This document shows positions 41,631-49,747 of a stretch of DNA of 54,583 nucleotides, piece after piece (positions within the stretch are counted from its first letter, which is position 1; every line of letters starts with the position of its first letter). The translations under genes were made by a program, and so were the position numbers. Below the pieces are notes generated by a model. That model did not search any database. It saw nothing but the letters and a program-made list of their open reading frames with translations, and was not told the DNA's origin. The stretch spans positions 1 through 54,583 of the forward strand of contig CAYJSJ010000005.1 of assembly GCA_964373065.1 (NCBI GenBank). The letters are read 5' to 3'. This DNA comes from CAYJSJ01 sp964373065. Lineage in GTDB: Bacteria > Patescibacteriota > Gracilibacteria > Peribacterales > Peribacteraceae.

Positions 41631-42554
41631 TCAGAGATGGGGAAACTTACGACGATGGACTATAACGTACACGACAGTTGCAAGGAAGGAAAGCACAGCC
41701 AGAAACTGGCTGAACCGGAGTTCAAACGTGGCAAAGGGAAGAAAGCTGCGAGAGATCGCGTATCCGCCGAAGAAAATAACGAGTAAGGTTTCGTAGATAA
41801 TAAGCGTTTTTTGGGAAAGTTTCAACTCCACGGCAGCAAATACTCCCAAGCTTACAAAAAGAAGAGAGAGGACGGCAAAATCCATCTTGGTTGCAAAAAC
41901 CGGAATGGAAAAATCCCCCCGGAAGGATTCGAAAAAGAATGTGGCAACGCTTGCGAGAAAAATACCGACGAACGTCTCTGATCCGGCTCGCGTACTCTTT
42001 TTGCGTATGACTAGAAGCAAGAACGTAAGCAACAAGAACGTAAATGCGTAGTAGAGCTGAACGGCATGAATGGGAACCGTGTAGCGAACGTTGAGAGCAT
42101 CATAGGTGATTGCCCATGGCACATCGGTCGGCTTCCCATACGCCTGACCTGCCGCAAACTTACCGAACCAGTCGAATGCCGCTCCGAATATTGCGGCAGG
42201 CAAAAGAACATCCAGCCACTGGAGAAATGTCGAACGATGCATGCGCGTGTGGAAATACAGCACAGCACCAATTCCCACTGCACTGCCGAGGAAACTGAAA
42301 CTCCCGTCCCATAGAATAAAAACCCGCAGAGGATCTTTGAGATAGACGCGGTACTGATCGATGATCGCAAACAGCCTTCCGCACAGGAGGGCTGAAAGCA
42401 GGTAGTGCAATCCCTTTTCCTTGAAGTGTTGCAACGAAAGATTGGCGCTTTCGGAAAGCCGGAGAAAAAATTCCGTCGCGAGCCAAATGCCGAGGAGTAA
42501 GAAAATCAAGCGTGTCCAAATAATGACGGGGCCGATGGCAAAGGCTTCGAACAT
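41631..42554 (-). CDS. Divergent prolipoprotein diacylglyceryl transferase (Lgt)-like protein
   Basis: 307 residues, about seven or eight membrane helices. GRLFAIIDQY, FDWFGKFAAGQAYGKPTDVPWAI and VPIHAVQLYYA align with Lgt motifs (the GxxxNxxxxGxPTxxPWxV and HPxQLYE regions). Lgt attaches diacylglycerol to the lipobox Cys of lipoproteins. The HGG loop of Lgt is not evident: the equivalent region reads DGSFSFLGSAVGIG. Activity is therefore uncertain. TAGGAT ends 8 nt before the ATG at 42554. No lspA is nearby. Confidence 0.65.
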   Translation of the reverse strand: MFEAFAIGPVIIWTRLIFLLLGIWLATEFFLRLSESANLSLQHFKEKGLHYLLSALLCGRLFAIIDQYRVYLKDPLRVFILWDGSFSFLGSAVGIGAVLYFHTRMHRSTFLQWLDVLLPAAIFGAAFDWFGKFAAGQAYGKPTDVPWAITYDALNVRYTVPIHAVQLYYAFTFLLLTFLLLVIRKKSTRAGSETFVGIFLASVATFFFESFRGDFSIPVFATKMDFAVLSLLFVSLGVFAAVELKLSQKTLIIYETLLVIFFGGYAISRSFLPFATFELRFSQFLAVLSFLATVVYVIVHRRKFPHL

Positions 42555-42593
42555 ACGCCTGCATCCTACAGGATTTCCTCGACGTTGTAGAGA

Positions 42594-44405
42594 TCAGCCG
42601 ATAGAAGGCTCGAGCCTGCGCAATTGAATATCTTTGAGTGTTTTGGCGGTAAACTCTTTAAGAGGAACCGTCACCTGTGCCTTGGTCTTACTATTTCTGA
42701 CCGCTACCAACTCTCCTTCGGCTTCTTTGTCTCCAAGAACAAGGAGATACGGGATCTTTTTCTTTTCCCCCTCGCGAATACGCTTACCGAGGGAATCAGA
42801 AGAATCCATAGACAGTACACGCATCCCCTGCTCCTGCAGCATTGCATGCACGTTCGTTGCGTACTTCTCGTGCGCATCGGCAACAGGTACGATTGCCACC
42901 TGCACAGGGGCAAGCCAGAGCGGGAAATTCCCTTTAAAATGCTCTATCAGAAATCCGATAAATCGTTCATGTGTACCAAGCGGTGCACGGTGAATACAGA
43001 GAGGAACTTTGTGCACTCCGTCGGTATCAACGTACGAAAGACCGACTTTACCGGGGACATCAAAGTCCACTTGATTCGTTGCAAGCGTAAATTCCCTGCC
43101 GATAGCACTCCACACTTGCACATCGATTTTGGGACCATAAAACGCCGCTTCGTTCGGCACTTCGATGTACTCGCATTGTGACTTCATCATCACTCTTCGC
43201 ACCATGTCCTCCGTTTTCAGCCACAATTCCGGTGCATCGACGTACTTCTTACCAAGCTCGGCAGGATCATGAAGTGAAAGCTGCATAACGTATTTTTTGA
43301 TGCCGAAAACCTGAAAGTACGTAAGATACAAATTAATGACCGCCATGAATTCGGATTCAAATTGCTCTTCGCTGCAGTAAATATGGGCATCGTTCATGCT
43401 GAGTGATCGCACACGCATAAGCCCGAAGAGTGCACCTGAATCTTCGTATCGATAGCAATGACCGTATTCCGCAAGACGCATGGGGAGCTCTCGGTAACTG
43501 CGAGCTTGGCACGCAAATATTTCATGATGATGCGGACAATTCATGGGTTTCAAATAGTATTCGTCTTCGCCATCAAGCTGCATGGGCGGGAACATCGATG
43601 TTTTGTAATGCGCCAAGTGACCCGTTCGAGCGTAGAGTTTTCCTTTCGCAATGTGCGGCGTGCGAACACGCATGTAGCCTCCTTTCTCCTCCAATTCGTT
43701 GGCAAATTTTTCCAGCTGATCGGCAATAACGGTGCCCTTAGGCGTCCAGAGCGGAAGTCCCGGGCCGACCATATCGCTAAAGGCGAAGAGATCGAGTTCT
43801 TTCCCAAGCTTGCGGTGATCATACTTCGCAGCTTCCTCAAGATGTTTCAGATGCATCGCCAGTTCCTCTTTGGTAGCAAACGCAGCGATGTAGATGCGCG
43901 TAAGCTGTTCACGCTTTGCATCGCCACGAAAATACGCTCCGGCCAGACTCATGATCTTAAACCCGTCCGCCGGTATCTCTTTCACATTTTCCACATGCCC
44001 CCCCTTGCAAAGATCAACAAACATTTCCTGTCCTTTTGCGTCCACATTGCGGTAATTCGTCACCGATTTCTCGCCGCTCTTCTTCAAATCCTCGATCAGC
44101 TCCACTTTGAACTTCTGCTTTTTCCCTTTCCAGAATATAGTGGCGTCATCCGCAGAAAGAGTCTCCACGACAAACGTTTGTCCCTTATTGATAATCGACC
44201 GCATCTCCTTCTCGATCGCTTTGAAGTCGTCTGCGGAAATCGGCTCTTCAAAAAGAAAATCATAGTAGCAGCCCGTATCGATCGGCGGCCCGATGGAAAT
44301 CTGCGTAGCCGGCCAGAGGCGAGTAACCGCCTGCGCAAGCACATGCGAGAGGCTGTGACGCATCCTATAGAGGTCGTCGACGCCTGGGTCTGTAGCAGGA
44401 CACAT
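42594..44405 (-). CDS. thrS: Threonyl-tRNA synthetase, lacking the TGS domain
   Basis: 603 residues from the ATG at 44405. It begins directly with the editing-type domain (MRHSLSHVLAQAVTRLWPAT; HxxxH plus CKGGH later) without the ~60-residue N-terminal TGS domain. The class II core has RMRTPH-like RVRTPHIAKGKLYARTGHLAHY, MNCPHHHEIF, RLAEYGHCYRYEDSGALFGLMRVRSL and ATNQVDFDVPG, and the motif 3 region IHRAPLGTHERFIGFLIEHF. The anticodon-binding domain closes the gene. TACACT ends 6 nt before the ATG. The longer frame (to 44483) lacks any TGS-like sequence. Confidence 0.95.
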   Translation of the reverse strand: MCPATDPGVDDLYRMRHSLSHVLAQAVTRLWPATQISIGPPIDTGCYYDFLFEEPISADDFKAIEKEMRSIINKGQTFVVETLSADDATIFWKGKKQKFKVELIEDLKKSGEKSVTNYRNVDAKGQEMFVDLCKGGHVENVKEIPADGFKIMSLAGAYFRGDAKREQLTRIYIAAFATKEELAMHLKHLEEAAKYDHRKLGKELDLFAFSDMVGPGLPLWTPKGTVIADQLEKFANELEEKGGYMRVRTPHIAKGKLYARTGHLAHYKTSMFPPMQLDGEDEYYLKPMNCPHHHEIFACQARSYRELPMRLAEYGHCYRYEDSGALFGLMRVRSLSMNDAHIYCSEEQFESEFMAVINLYLTYFQVFGIKKYVMQLSLHDPAELGKKYVDAPELWLKTEDMVRRVMMKSQCEYIEVPNEAAFYGPKIDVQVWSAIGREFTLATNQVDFDVPGKVGLSYVDTDGVHKVPLCIHRAPLGTHERFIGFLIEHFKGNFPLWLAPVQVAIVPVADAHEKYATNVHAMLQEQGMRVLSMDSSDSLGKRIREGEKKKIPYLLVLGDKEAEGELVAVRNSKTKAQVTVPLKEFTAKTLKDIQLRRLEPSIG

Positions 44406-44499
44406 GGCGGAAGTGTAGCAGTAGGGAACGAAAAACGGAAAATCGAAACCTGAAAAAGAAAGGCGGAATACTTCATTCTCCACATTCTGTTTCCTACTG

Positions 44500-45954
44500 C
44501 TAGCGCAGTCTCAATTCTCCCGCGAGGGTATGCACCTCCCTCAGTACGTTAGAATTACTGAGCATATTGCGTGCGATTTTATCACACGCATTGATCACGG
44601 TGGTGTGGTCGCGGTTCCCGAACGCCTGACCGATGCGAACGAGACTTATGCCGAGATAGTGTTTGACGATGTACATGGCAATCTGCCGCGGCAAGAGCAC
44701 TTCCCGAACGCGTGAGGTACCGATGAGATCAGCGATGGACACCGAGTAATACTTGCTCACGGCTTCCATAACTTCCTGCAGAGTGGCGCGGTGTTCCTCC
44801 GGCTTCTCAAAACCGACTTGCTGCACTTTGATGTGCGGATCCATATTGAGTTTTCGCATGATCTCGGCAATGGACTTTATAGTCGGCATACGTTCCTCAA
44901 GTTCGTACTGCGCAACCGCCTGCATGAGAATCCCTTCGAGCTCGCGAACATTTTTCGTCGTATGTTCGGCTATGAACTGCAGGACGGAGAGATCAATGAG
45001 GAGCTCGTATTCCTTTGTCTTCTCCTGAAGAATCGCCAAACGTGTTTCGTAATCGGGTTCCGCGACGTCGGCAACCATGCCCCTCGCAAATCGGGAAGTG
45101 AGGCGGTCATTTAGGTGGAGTTCGTCCGGCGGACGATCGGAGGAAATCACGAGTTGCTTGCTGCTCTCGTAGAGAGTATTGAATGTATGGAAAAACTCTT
45201 CCTGACAACGGTCCTTATTGGCAAAGAATTGAATGTCATCGACGATGAGTGCGTCCACCTGCCTATAGCGTTTTCGGATTTGATCCATTTTCTGCATCCG
45301 AATCGCCTCCACAACCTGATTGGTAAAGTCCTCCGATGTCGTATAGACCACAATCGCACGCGGCATCTTCTGGAGTATAGCATTGCCGATCCCCTGCAGC
45401 AGGTGTGTTTTCCCGAGCCCTACTCCGCCATAAATAAAGAGCGGATTATATTTTCCACCGGGCTGCTGTGCCACAGCTTCGCACGCCGCATGCGCCAGAC
45501 GATTCTTCGTGCCAACGACAAAGTTTTCGAGCGAGTACCGCGGAGTCAGGATTTTACTGGTAATGCCCTCTGCCATACGCACTTCTGGCTTCCCGGGGAG
45601 TTTTCGCTTCTTCTGTTCGGGGAAGTGCGCAAGGAGATCGATGCTCAGCTCCGGGTGATCCTGAAGAGCACCATCGACTTTGTAGATAACCTTGGTAATG
45701 CTCGGGTCAAATGTTTGGACTATGTTCAGGGTCAATTCTTGGTATTTCTCTATGTGTCGATTGAGCGCCATCACAAGCGGCAGACCGATAAGGAGTGTTT
45801 GGTCGTCCTTCCTCAGAATCGTCGTATTTTTAAACCATGTGATAAATTCCCCGCGCTGCAACTGGGGCTCGATCACCGAAAGAACGCGGAGCCAAAGATC
45901 CGTACAGTCACTCGTCGGATCCGTAACGGTGCTAGAAAAGACGGAGGATGTCAT
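44500..45954 (-). CDS. dnaA: Chromosomal replication initiator DnaA
   Basis: 484 residues from the ATG at 45954. Domain I (SDCTDLWLRVLSVIEPQLQRGEFITWFKNT), linker, AAA+ domain with NPLFIYGGVGLGKTHLLQGIGN (Walker A), VDALIVDDIQFFANKDRCQEEFFHTFN (Walker B) and ISSDRPPDEL, then domain IV with VREVLLPRQIAMYIVKHYL and GNRDHTTVINA, the DnaA-box-binding signature. It opens oriC for replication. dnaN and recF are not adjacent, and no DnaA-box cluster is seen nearby. The start lies within the end of rseP (23-bp overlap). Confidence 0.97.
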   Translation of the reverse strand: MTSSVFSSTVTDPTSDCTDLWLRVLSVIEPQLQRGEFITWFKNTTILRKDDQTLLIGLPLVMALNRHIEKYQELTLNIVQTFDPSITKVIYKVDGALQDHPELSIDLLAHFPEQKKRKLPGKPEVRMAEGITSKILTPRYSLENFVVGTKNRLAHAACEAVAQQPGGKYNPLFIYGGVGLGKTHLLQGIGNAILQKMPRAIVVYTTSEDFTNQVVEAIRMQKMDQIRKRYRQVDALIVDDIQFFANKDRCQEEFFHTFNTLYESSKQLVISSDRPPDELHLNDRLTSRFARGMVADVAEPDYETRLAILQEKTKEYELLIDLSVLQFIAEHTTKNVRELEGILMQAVAQYELEERMPTIKSIAEIMRKLNMDPHIKVQQVGFEKPEEHRATLQEVMEAVSKYYSVSIADLIGTSRVREVLLPRQIAMYIVKHYLGISLVRIGQAFGNRDHTTVINACDKIARNMLSNSNVLREVHTLAGELRLR

Positions 45955-47053
45955 TGAAGGTGATAAGGAGAATAAGGAGAATAAGAAATACGAATCCGAC
46001 GGCATTCGTCGTCACTTCGAACACGCGATTGACCGGCCTTCGCACGATCCACTCCACGAGAACGAATACCAGTCTTCCGCCGTCGAGCGCAGGAAACGGC
46101 AGTACATTGAGTGCGGCAAGGCTCAGGCTGAGAAGCGCGACTAAACGCAGGTAGTGCATGAAGCCCTCGAGCACCGCTCCGTGTGTCAGCTGTGCTATTC
46201 CCACGATGCCTGCTACGCCCTCGGGAACGGTTCCCGTGCGGGTAAGTGAAGAAAATAATTTCCCTATGCCAAAAACCGTCTGCTCCGTCATGAGGTAGGA
46301 TTCACGCAACGCGAGCACGAAGGCTGTGACGACGCCACGACGCGGCGCAGAGAGTTCCAACGGATAGGGAACTATGACGATCCCAGACTTTCCATCTGTA
46401 AGCGCGACACGAAACTCCTCCGTCTCCGGCGACACCTTAGCTCCATCTATGCGGGAAAGCGTGTAGGAAACAGCACGCTTACCTTCCTGCAAACGCGGGA
46501 TGTCGGCGACGCTTTCCACCGGCATTCCGTCCACCTGCCGCACAAGGCTTCGGGGAGGCACGCCGATCTTGGCTGCGTTCCCTCCACTGACGACATCATC
46601 GATCATCACGCCCATGACCAAGTGAATGTCCCCGCGCGTACCGGCAGCTTCCATCGCTTCGAAGGTCAGGTACGTCGGCACCCACTTCCCTACGGAAAAC
46701 CCGACCGTAAAAATAATGAGGGCAAGGAGAAGATTCATGAAGACTCCGGCAAGCAAAATAATAACGCGCGCATAGACCGGCGATGCACCGAAACTCCCCT
46801 GCAGGCATCTGTCCTTCTCTGTCATTGCATTCTCTCCCTTCAGGCGTACAAACCCTCCGAAGGGAATCCAGTTCACCGTAAAATTTGTACCAGATTGCCA
46901 GAAGAGCGACTTCATACGTGGTGGCAGCCCGATGCCAAATTCCTCCACCTCCACCCCGAAGATTCGCGCAGCGAAAAAATGCCCCATCTCGTGTATGAGA
47001 ATGAGAACGGTCAAAAGAAGTAGAAACGCCAGTGCGGAGAGAAGAAACATCAT
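45932..47053 (-). CDS. rseP: Site-2 metalloprotease RseP
   Basis: About 373 residues from the ATG at 47053. The first membrane helix carries LILIHEMGHFFAARIFGV (zinc HExxH), one PDZ-like domain is in the periplasmic segment (VPPRSLVRQVDGMPVESVADI), and the last helices contain NVLPFPALDGGRL, with the third zinc ligand Asp. It cleaves membrane proteins inside the bilayer, typically after a first cut by a site-1 protease; in E. coli the substrate is anti-sigma factor RseA. No site-1 protease or anti-sigma factor is seen here. Upstream of dnaA with a 23-bp overlap. Confidence 0.92.
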   Translation of the reverse strand: MMFLLSALAFLLLLTVLILIHEMGHFFAARIFGVEVEEFGIGLPPRMKSLFWQSGTNFTVNWIPFGGFVRLKGENAMTEKDRCLQGSFGASPVYARVIILLAGVFMNLLLALIIFTVGFSVGKWVPTYLTFEAMEAAGTRGDIHLVMGVMIDDVVSGGNAAKIGVPPRSLVRQVDGMPVESVADIPRLQEGKRAVSYTLSRIDGAKVSPETEEFRVALTDGKSGIVIVPYPLELSAPRRGVVTAFVLALRESYLMTEQTVFGIGKLFSSLTRTGTVPEGVAGIVGIAQLTHGAVLEGFMHYLRLVALLSLSLAALNVLPFPALDGGRLVFVLVEWIVRRPVNRVFEVTTNAVGFVFLILLILLITFNDILRLF

Positions 47054-47255
47054 GGTGTCGACACGCGGTGGAGCGTTCGGAACTTGACGACGAGAGCCGT
47101 CGCAACAAGCGACACCAGATACAGGTGATATCGCCAGGGAGCAGATCGTACTCTGCCGGTGGAGAACTGAAAAGTTTTCCACACCACTTCATGTTGCGTA
47201 CTCGGAAAAAAATTTTTCTGTGTACGATTGTGCAAAAAAAATTGACGAGAAGAAT

Positions 47256-47897
47256 TCACGCGCGTGCGATCACCCATGCTTCGACACGCTTGGCTCCTGC
47301 TGACTTCAGAGTGTATGCGCATGCATCGAGTGTCGCTCCGGTCGTCGCAATGTCGTCGATGAGAACAACATGCTCCGGAACGCGGCAGATGCGTCGCACA
47401 GAAAATGCATGCGCCATCACCGTAAGTCTTGTTGTCCGCTCCCGCCACGCCTGATGGCCGGTGTCACACGTGCGCCGGAGGCATCTTCGCAGAGGAAGAT
47501 CGGTGGCGGATGCAACAAGCCGCGCAAGCAAGTCCGCCTGATTAAACCCGCGTTCAACGTACCGCCCCCAATGCAGTGGAACCGGAACAAGCACCATGCC
47601 CGGAACCATATGCGGTGTTGTGGCTTGTAACACAAAGGCGGCAAGCATGCGCGTAAGCCCAGGCACTCTCCTGTACTTGAGCGTATGAATGGCTCGCTGC
47701 AGTATGACGGAGTCATCGTACCGCACGGCGGAGACGAGACGATCAAGTGACCCCATGCCGCGCTTGGTAAGCGATGGCTTCTCTTCGCAGTACGGATGAA
47801 CGGGAATCGCCTTCCAGTCGCTCTCCGTAATCCAGAATCCCGCCGGGTCGCGTATGGAACGACGCGGGAAGAGGAGATCGAGGAGTTCGTCGAGCAT
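47256..47897 (-). CDS. comF: ComF-like phosphoribosyltransferase domain protein
   Basis: 213 residues. RAIHTLKYRRVPGLTRMLAAFV, LVPVPLHWGRYVERGFNQADLLARLVA and the PRPP-binding motif VVLIDDIATTGATLDACAYTL are the ComF pattern. The usual N-terminal zinc finger with CxxC is replaced by FPRRSIRDPAGFWITE with no Cys pair. ComF takes part in natural DNA uptake in several bacteria and binds PriA or single-stranded DNA processing factors. Its genomic link to rseP and dnaA is not usual. TAGCAT ends 6 nt before the ATG. Confidence 0.88.
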   Translation of the reverse strand: MLDELLDLLFPRRSIRDPAGFWITESDWKAIPVHPYCEEKPSLTKRGMGSLDRLVSAVRYDDSVILQRAIHTLKYRRVPGLTRMLAAFVLQATTPHMVPGMVLVPVPLHWGRYVERGFNQADLLARLVASATDLPLRRCLRRTCDTGHQAWRERTTRLTVMAHAFSVRRICRVPEHVVLIDDIATTGATLDACAYTLKSAGAKRVEAWVIARA

Positions 47898-48075
47898 GAC
47901 AACATGCTACAAATGCTCAGTGCGCGTAGGAATATCTTGGCAAGCACAAAATATGTAGACGCGGGGATCGCGTGATCGGCGAAGCACAATCGACGTTCTT
48001 CATGCGGGGAGAACTGGCGGGAGAACCGCATGCATGTTCTTGTTGATACGAGTAGAAATTGATAGGCTGCCGTGG
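47898..48075. other. Intergenic, nothing supported
   Basis: The 178 bp between comF and the tandem repeat show no gene or tRNA. A comF -10 (47904-47909, minus strand) is at its left edge. Confidence 0.5.
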
Positions 48076-48350
48076 CTTCCAGCTTCGCACCCTCGTTTCT
48101 CTCTCACAAAGCTGGATATCATTCACATCACCGGGCAATTAGCTCCCTCCTCCGTCCTTCGGACTTCGGCGGGCAGGCAGCTTCCAGCTTCGCACCCTCG
48201 TTTCTCTCTCACAAAGCTGGATATCATTCACATCNNNNNNNNNNNNNNNNNNNNNNNNNNNNNNNNNNNNNNNNNNNNNNNNNNNNNNNNNNNNNNNNNN
48301 NNNNNNNNNNNNNNNNNNNNNNNNNNNNNNNNNNACCGGGCAATTAGCTC
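48076..48350. repeat. 105-bp tandem unit carrying a truncated tRNA-Val 5' end, with 100-N gap
   Basis: A 54-bp segment (CTTCCAGC...CACATC) is present at 48076-48129 and 48181-48234, period 105 bp. The first copy is followed by ACCGGGCAATTAGCTC (48130-48145), the exact upstream edge and first 13 bases of the tRNA-Val gene. It then diverges into a GC-rich palindromic stretch. The second copy runs into the N gap (48235-48334), after which the same ACCGGGCAATTAGCTC begins the intact tRNA. So the tRNA promoter region and tRNA start have been duplicated, and the gap is inside this array. Confidence 0.9.
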
Positions 48351-48414
48351 AGCTGGTTAGAGCGCCACATTGACATTGTGGAGGTCACAAGTTCGAATCT
48401 TGTATTGCCCACCA
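48338..48414 (+). tRNA. tRNA-Val (GAC)
   Basis: Acceptor GGGCAAT/ATTGCCC, D arm GCTCAGCTGGTTAGAGC, anticodon stem CCACA/TGTGG with loop TTGACAT (anticodon GAC), T arm ACAAGTTCGAATCTTGT, CCA encoded. The encoded CCA overlaps the first bases of the palindromic element at 48412. Confidence 0.96.
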
Positions 48415-48500
48415 ACCTCTGCAGGAGGTTGTCCACCATAGTCTCCGCGTAGCGGAGCGAAGGTGGACTTCTTCGGGTATCACCTCCTGACTACGGTTGG
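48412..48500 (-). mobile_element. 89-bp palindromic MITE-like element, copy 2
   Basis: Opposite orientation to copy 1 at 34723. Reading the minus strand, CCAACC-GTAGTCAGGAGGT leads to an inner stem GTCCACC/GGTGGAC around a CTCCGC-GTA-GCGGAG hairpin, and it ends CAACCTCCTGC with AGGTTGG. Compared with copy 1 the inner stem shows paired changes (C-G to T-A), which keeps the helix. It abuts the CCA end of tRNA-Val. Confidence 0.85.
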
Positions 48501-48587
48501 CAGGCCACATCAATTTCTCCTTTTTCTGAAGCCAAAGAGGAGATTTTGGAATTTCTACACCACACCAGAGGTTTGAACCAAGAAATC

Positions 48588-49040
48588 TTACCGGGTAGTT
48601 TTAACACCCCCTTTCTTTTGCAACTTGTGTTGATACTCAAGATATTCGATGCGCAACGGATTGCTACTTGGCGGGACGATCTCAAGCGGTTTCTGGTAAG
48701 CAACGAAGCTCACGTTTTGATCACTTACTTTATATTCAGCTTCCGCGAGATCTCCGCGTTGCCGGTCGTCGAGTTCCGCCCCCTTGATCCAATTACAGAG
48801 GTGCGCTGATGGAGGAAGTTCGGTCTTAAAGACATCGCGCTTATAAGTCATGATGTAGTGTCGCAGTCGATTCTCCAGTTCTTGTCGCACTTCTTCCACT
48901 GCAACGTCCGGTAGTGCCAGTTCCTCCGTATCAAGTTGCTTAAGAATCCAATCGGGCAAAATGGCCATTAGCGGTAACCGTACTCGTGCATCTTCAATGA
49001 ATCGGATATCGGCCACGCTGAGAGACAAATGAAAATCCAT
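48588..49040 (-). CDS. Unknown 150-residue protein
   Basis: 150 residues, soluble, no signal peptide. An N-terminal strand pair (FHLSLSVADIRFIEDARVRLPL) is followed by acidic helices (LDTEELALPDVAVEEVRQELENRLRHYIMTYKRD) and a basic C terminus (HKLQKKGGVKTTR). No family is recognised. The reading frame is long for this region, and its start is the first ATG. Flanked by the palindromic element on one side and a gene-poor stretch on the other. Confidence 0.55.
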   Translation of the reverse strand: MDFHLSLSVADIRFIEDARVRLPLMAILPDWILKQLDTEELALPDVAVEEVRQELENRLRHYIMTYKRDVFKTELPPSAHLCNWIKGAELDDRQRGDLAEAEYKVSDQNVSFVAYQKPLEIVPPSSNPLRIEYLEYQHKLQKKGGVKTTR

Positions 49041-49247
49041 AATGGTAACTGCAGTATCACAATGCTACAAGTTCAGTTCTAACTTCCTTCACTCCATGCC
49101 ACGCTGGCAAGCGAAACAGTCGCTTTCGCTGAAGTTACGAATCTATGCTTACTGGAGCCAAAATATTCCATAGATCACCAGACTATATCTATAAATTTCC
49201 GCAACCTCTCTGCCGTACCGTAAACGGCACTTTTACGCTATAATTAC
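49041..49247. other. Intergenic with a promoter
   Basis: No gene. TATAAT at 49239-49244 would start transcription near 49251, 17 nt before the ATG at 49268. CCGTACCGTAAACGG at about 49213-49227 is a near-palindrome just upstream. Confidence 0.5.
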
Positions 49248-49267
49248 ATGAATACACCAACATTCAC

Positions 49268-49747
49268 ATGCAAACACACGCGTCCCCATCGGAGACACCC
49301 ATTCTCGCATGGAGCGCGCCGCTCCACGCGCATCAAACGCGAGGAAAACTTTGGTACTGCGTCGCCGGAGCATTCGTACTCTTTTGCATCGGCTACAGCC
49401 TGTGGACGCGCGCGTGGAGCTTTACCGCAGTCATCATCATCCTCGGATTTCTCTACTACCGCGAACACGAAACCGCACCCGGTGCAAAACGCATCAGCAT
49501 CTGGAAACGTGGATTTGCCATCGAGAACGATGTGACCGAATGGAAAGATTGCAACGGATACTGGATCCTCCGCTTCCCCACCTACGCGGAACTCCACATC
49601 GAAAAACGAAACGGCAGGCTCGTAAAAATGCAAACGGGAGACACTGACCCGTACCTCCTTCACGATGTGCTGCAACCGTTGATTCCTGAACGGAAAGACG
49701 GAAAGGAAAGGATACTTGACACTTTTATTCGCATCTGTAAACTATAG
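49268..49747 (+). CDS. Small membrane protein preceding the giant protein
   Basis: 159 residues. Two close membrane helices (LWYCVAGAFVLFCIGYSLW and SFTAVIIILGFLYY) are followed by a small beta domain (HETAPGAKRISIWKRGFAIENDVTEWKDCNGYWILRFPTYAELHIEK). The shape recalls PH-like membrane proteins common in CPR genomes, but no motif confirms it. The stop codon directly abuts the ATG of the 1585-residue protein (49748), so the two genes are co-transcribed and perhaps linked in function. Confidence 0.7.
   Translation: MQTHASPSETPILAWSAPLHAHQTRGKLWYCVAGAFVLFCIGYSLWTRAWSFTAVIIILGFLYYREHETAPGAKRISIWKRGFAIENDVTEWKDCNGYWILRFPTYAELHIEKRNGRLVKMQTGDTDPYLLHDVLQPLIPERKDGKERILDTFIRICKL

Noticed and set aside
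44500..47053. oriC near dnaA
   Set aside because: dnaA overlaps rseP upstream and ends next to thrS; no group of DnaA boxes was seen and dnaN is absent.
48491..48703. Minus-strand reading frame next to the palindromic element
   Set aside because: Overlaps the longer 48588 gene in another frame and has no protein-like features; it runs into the repeat.
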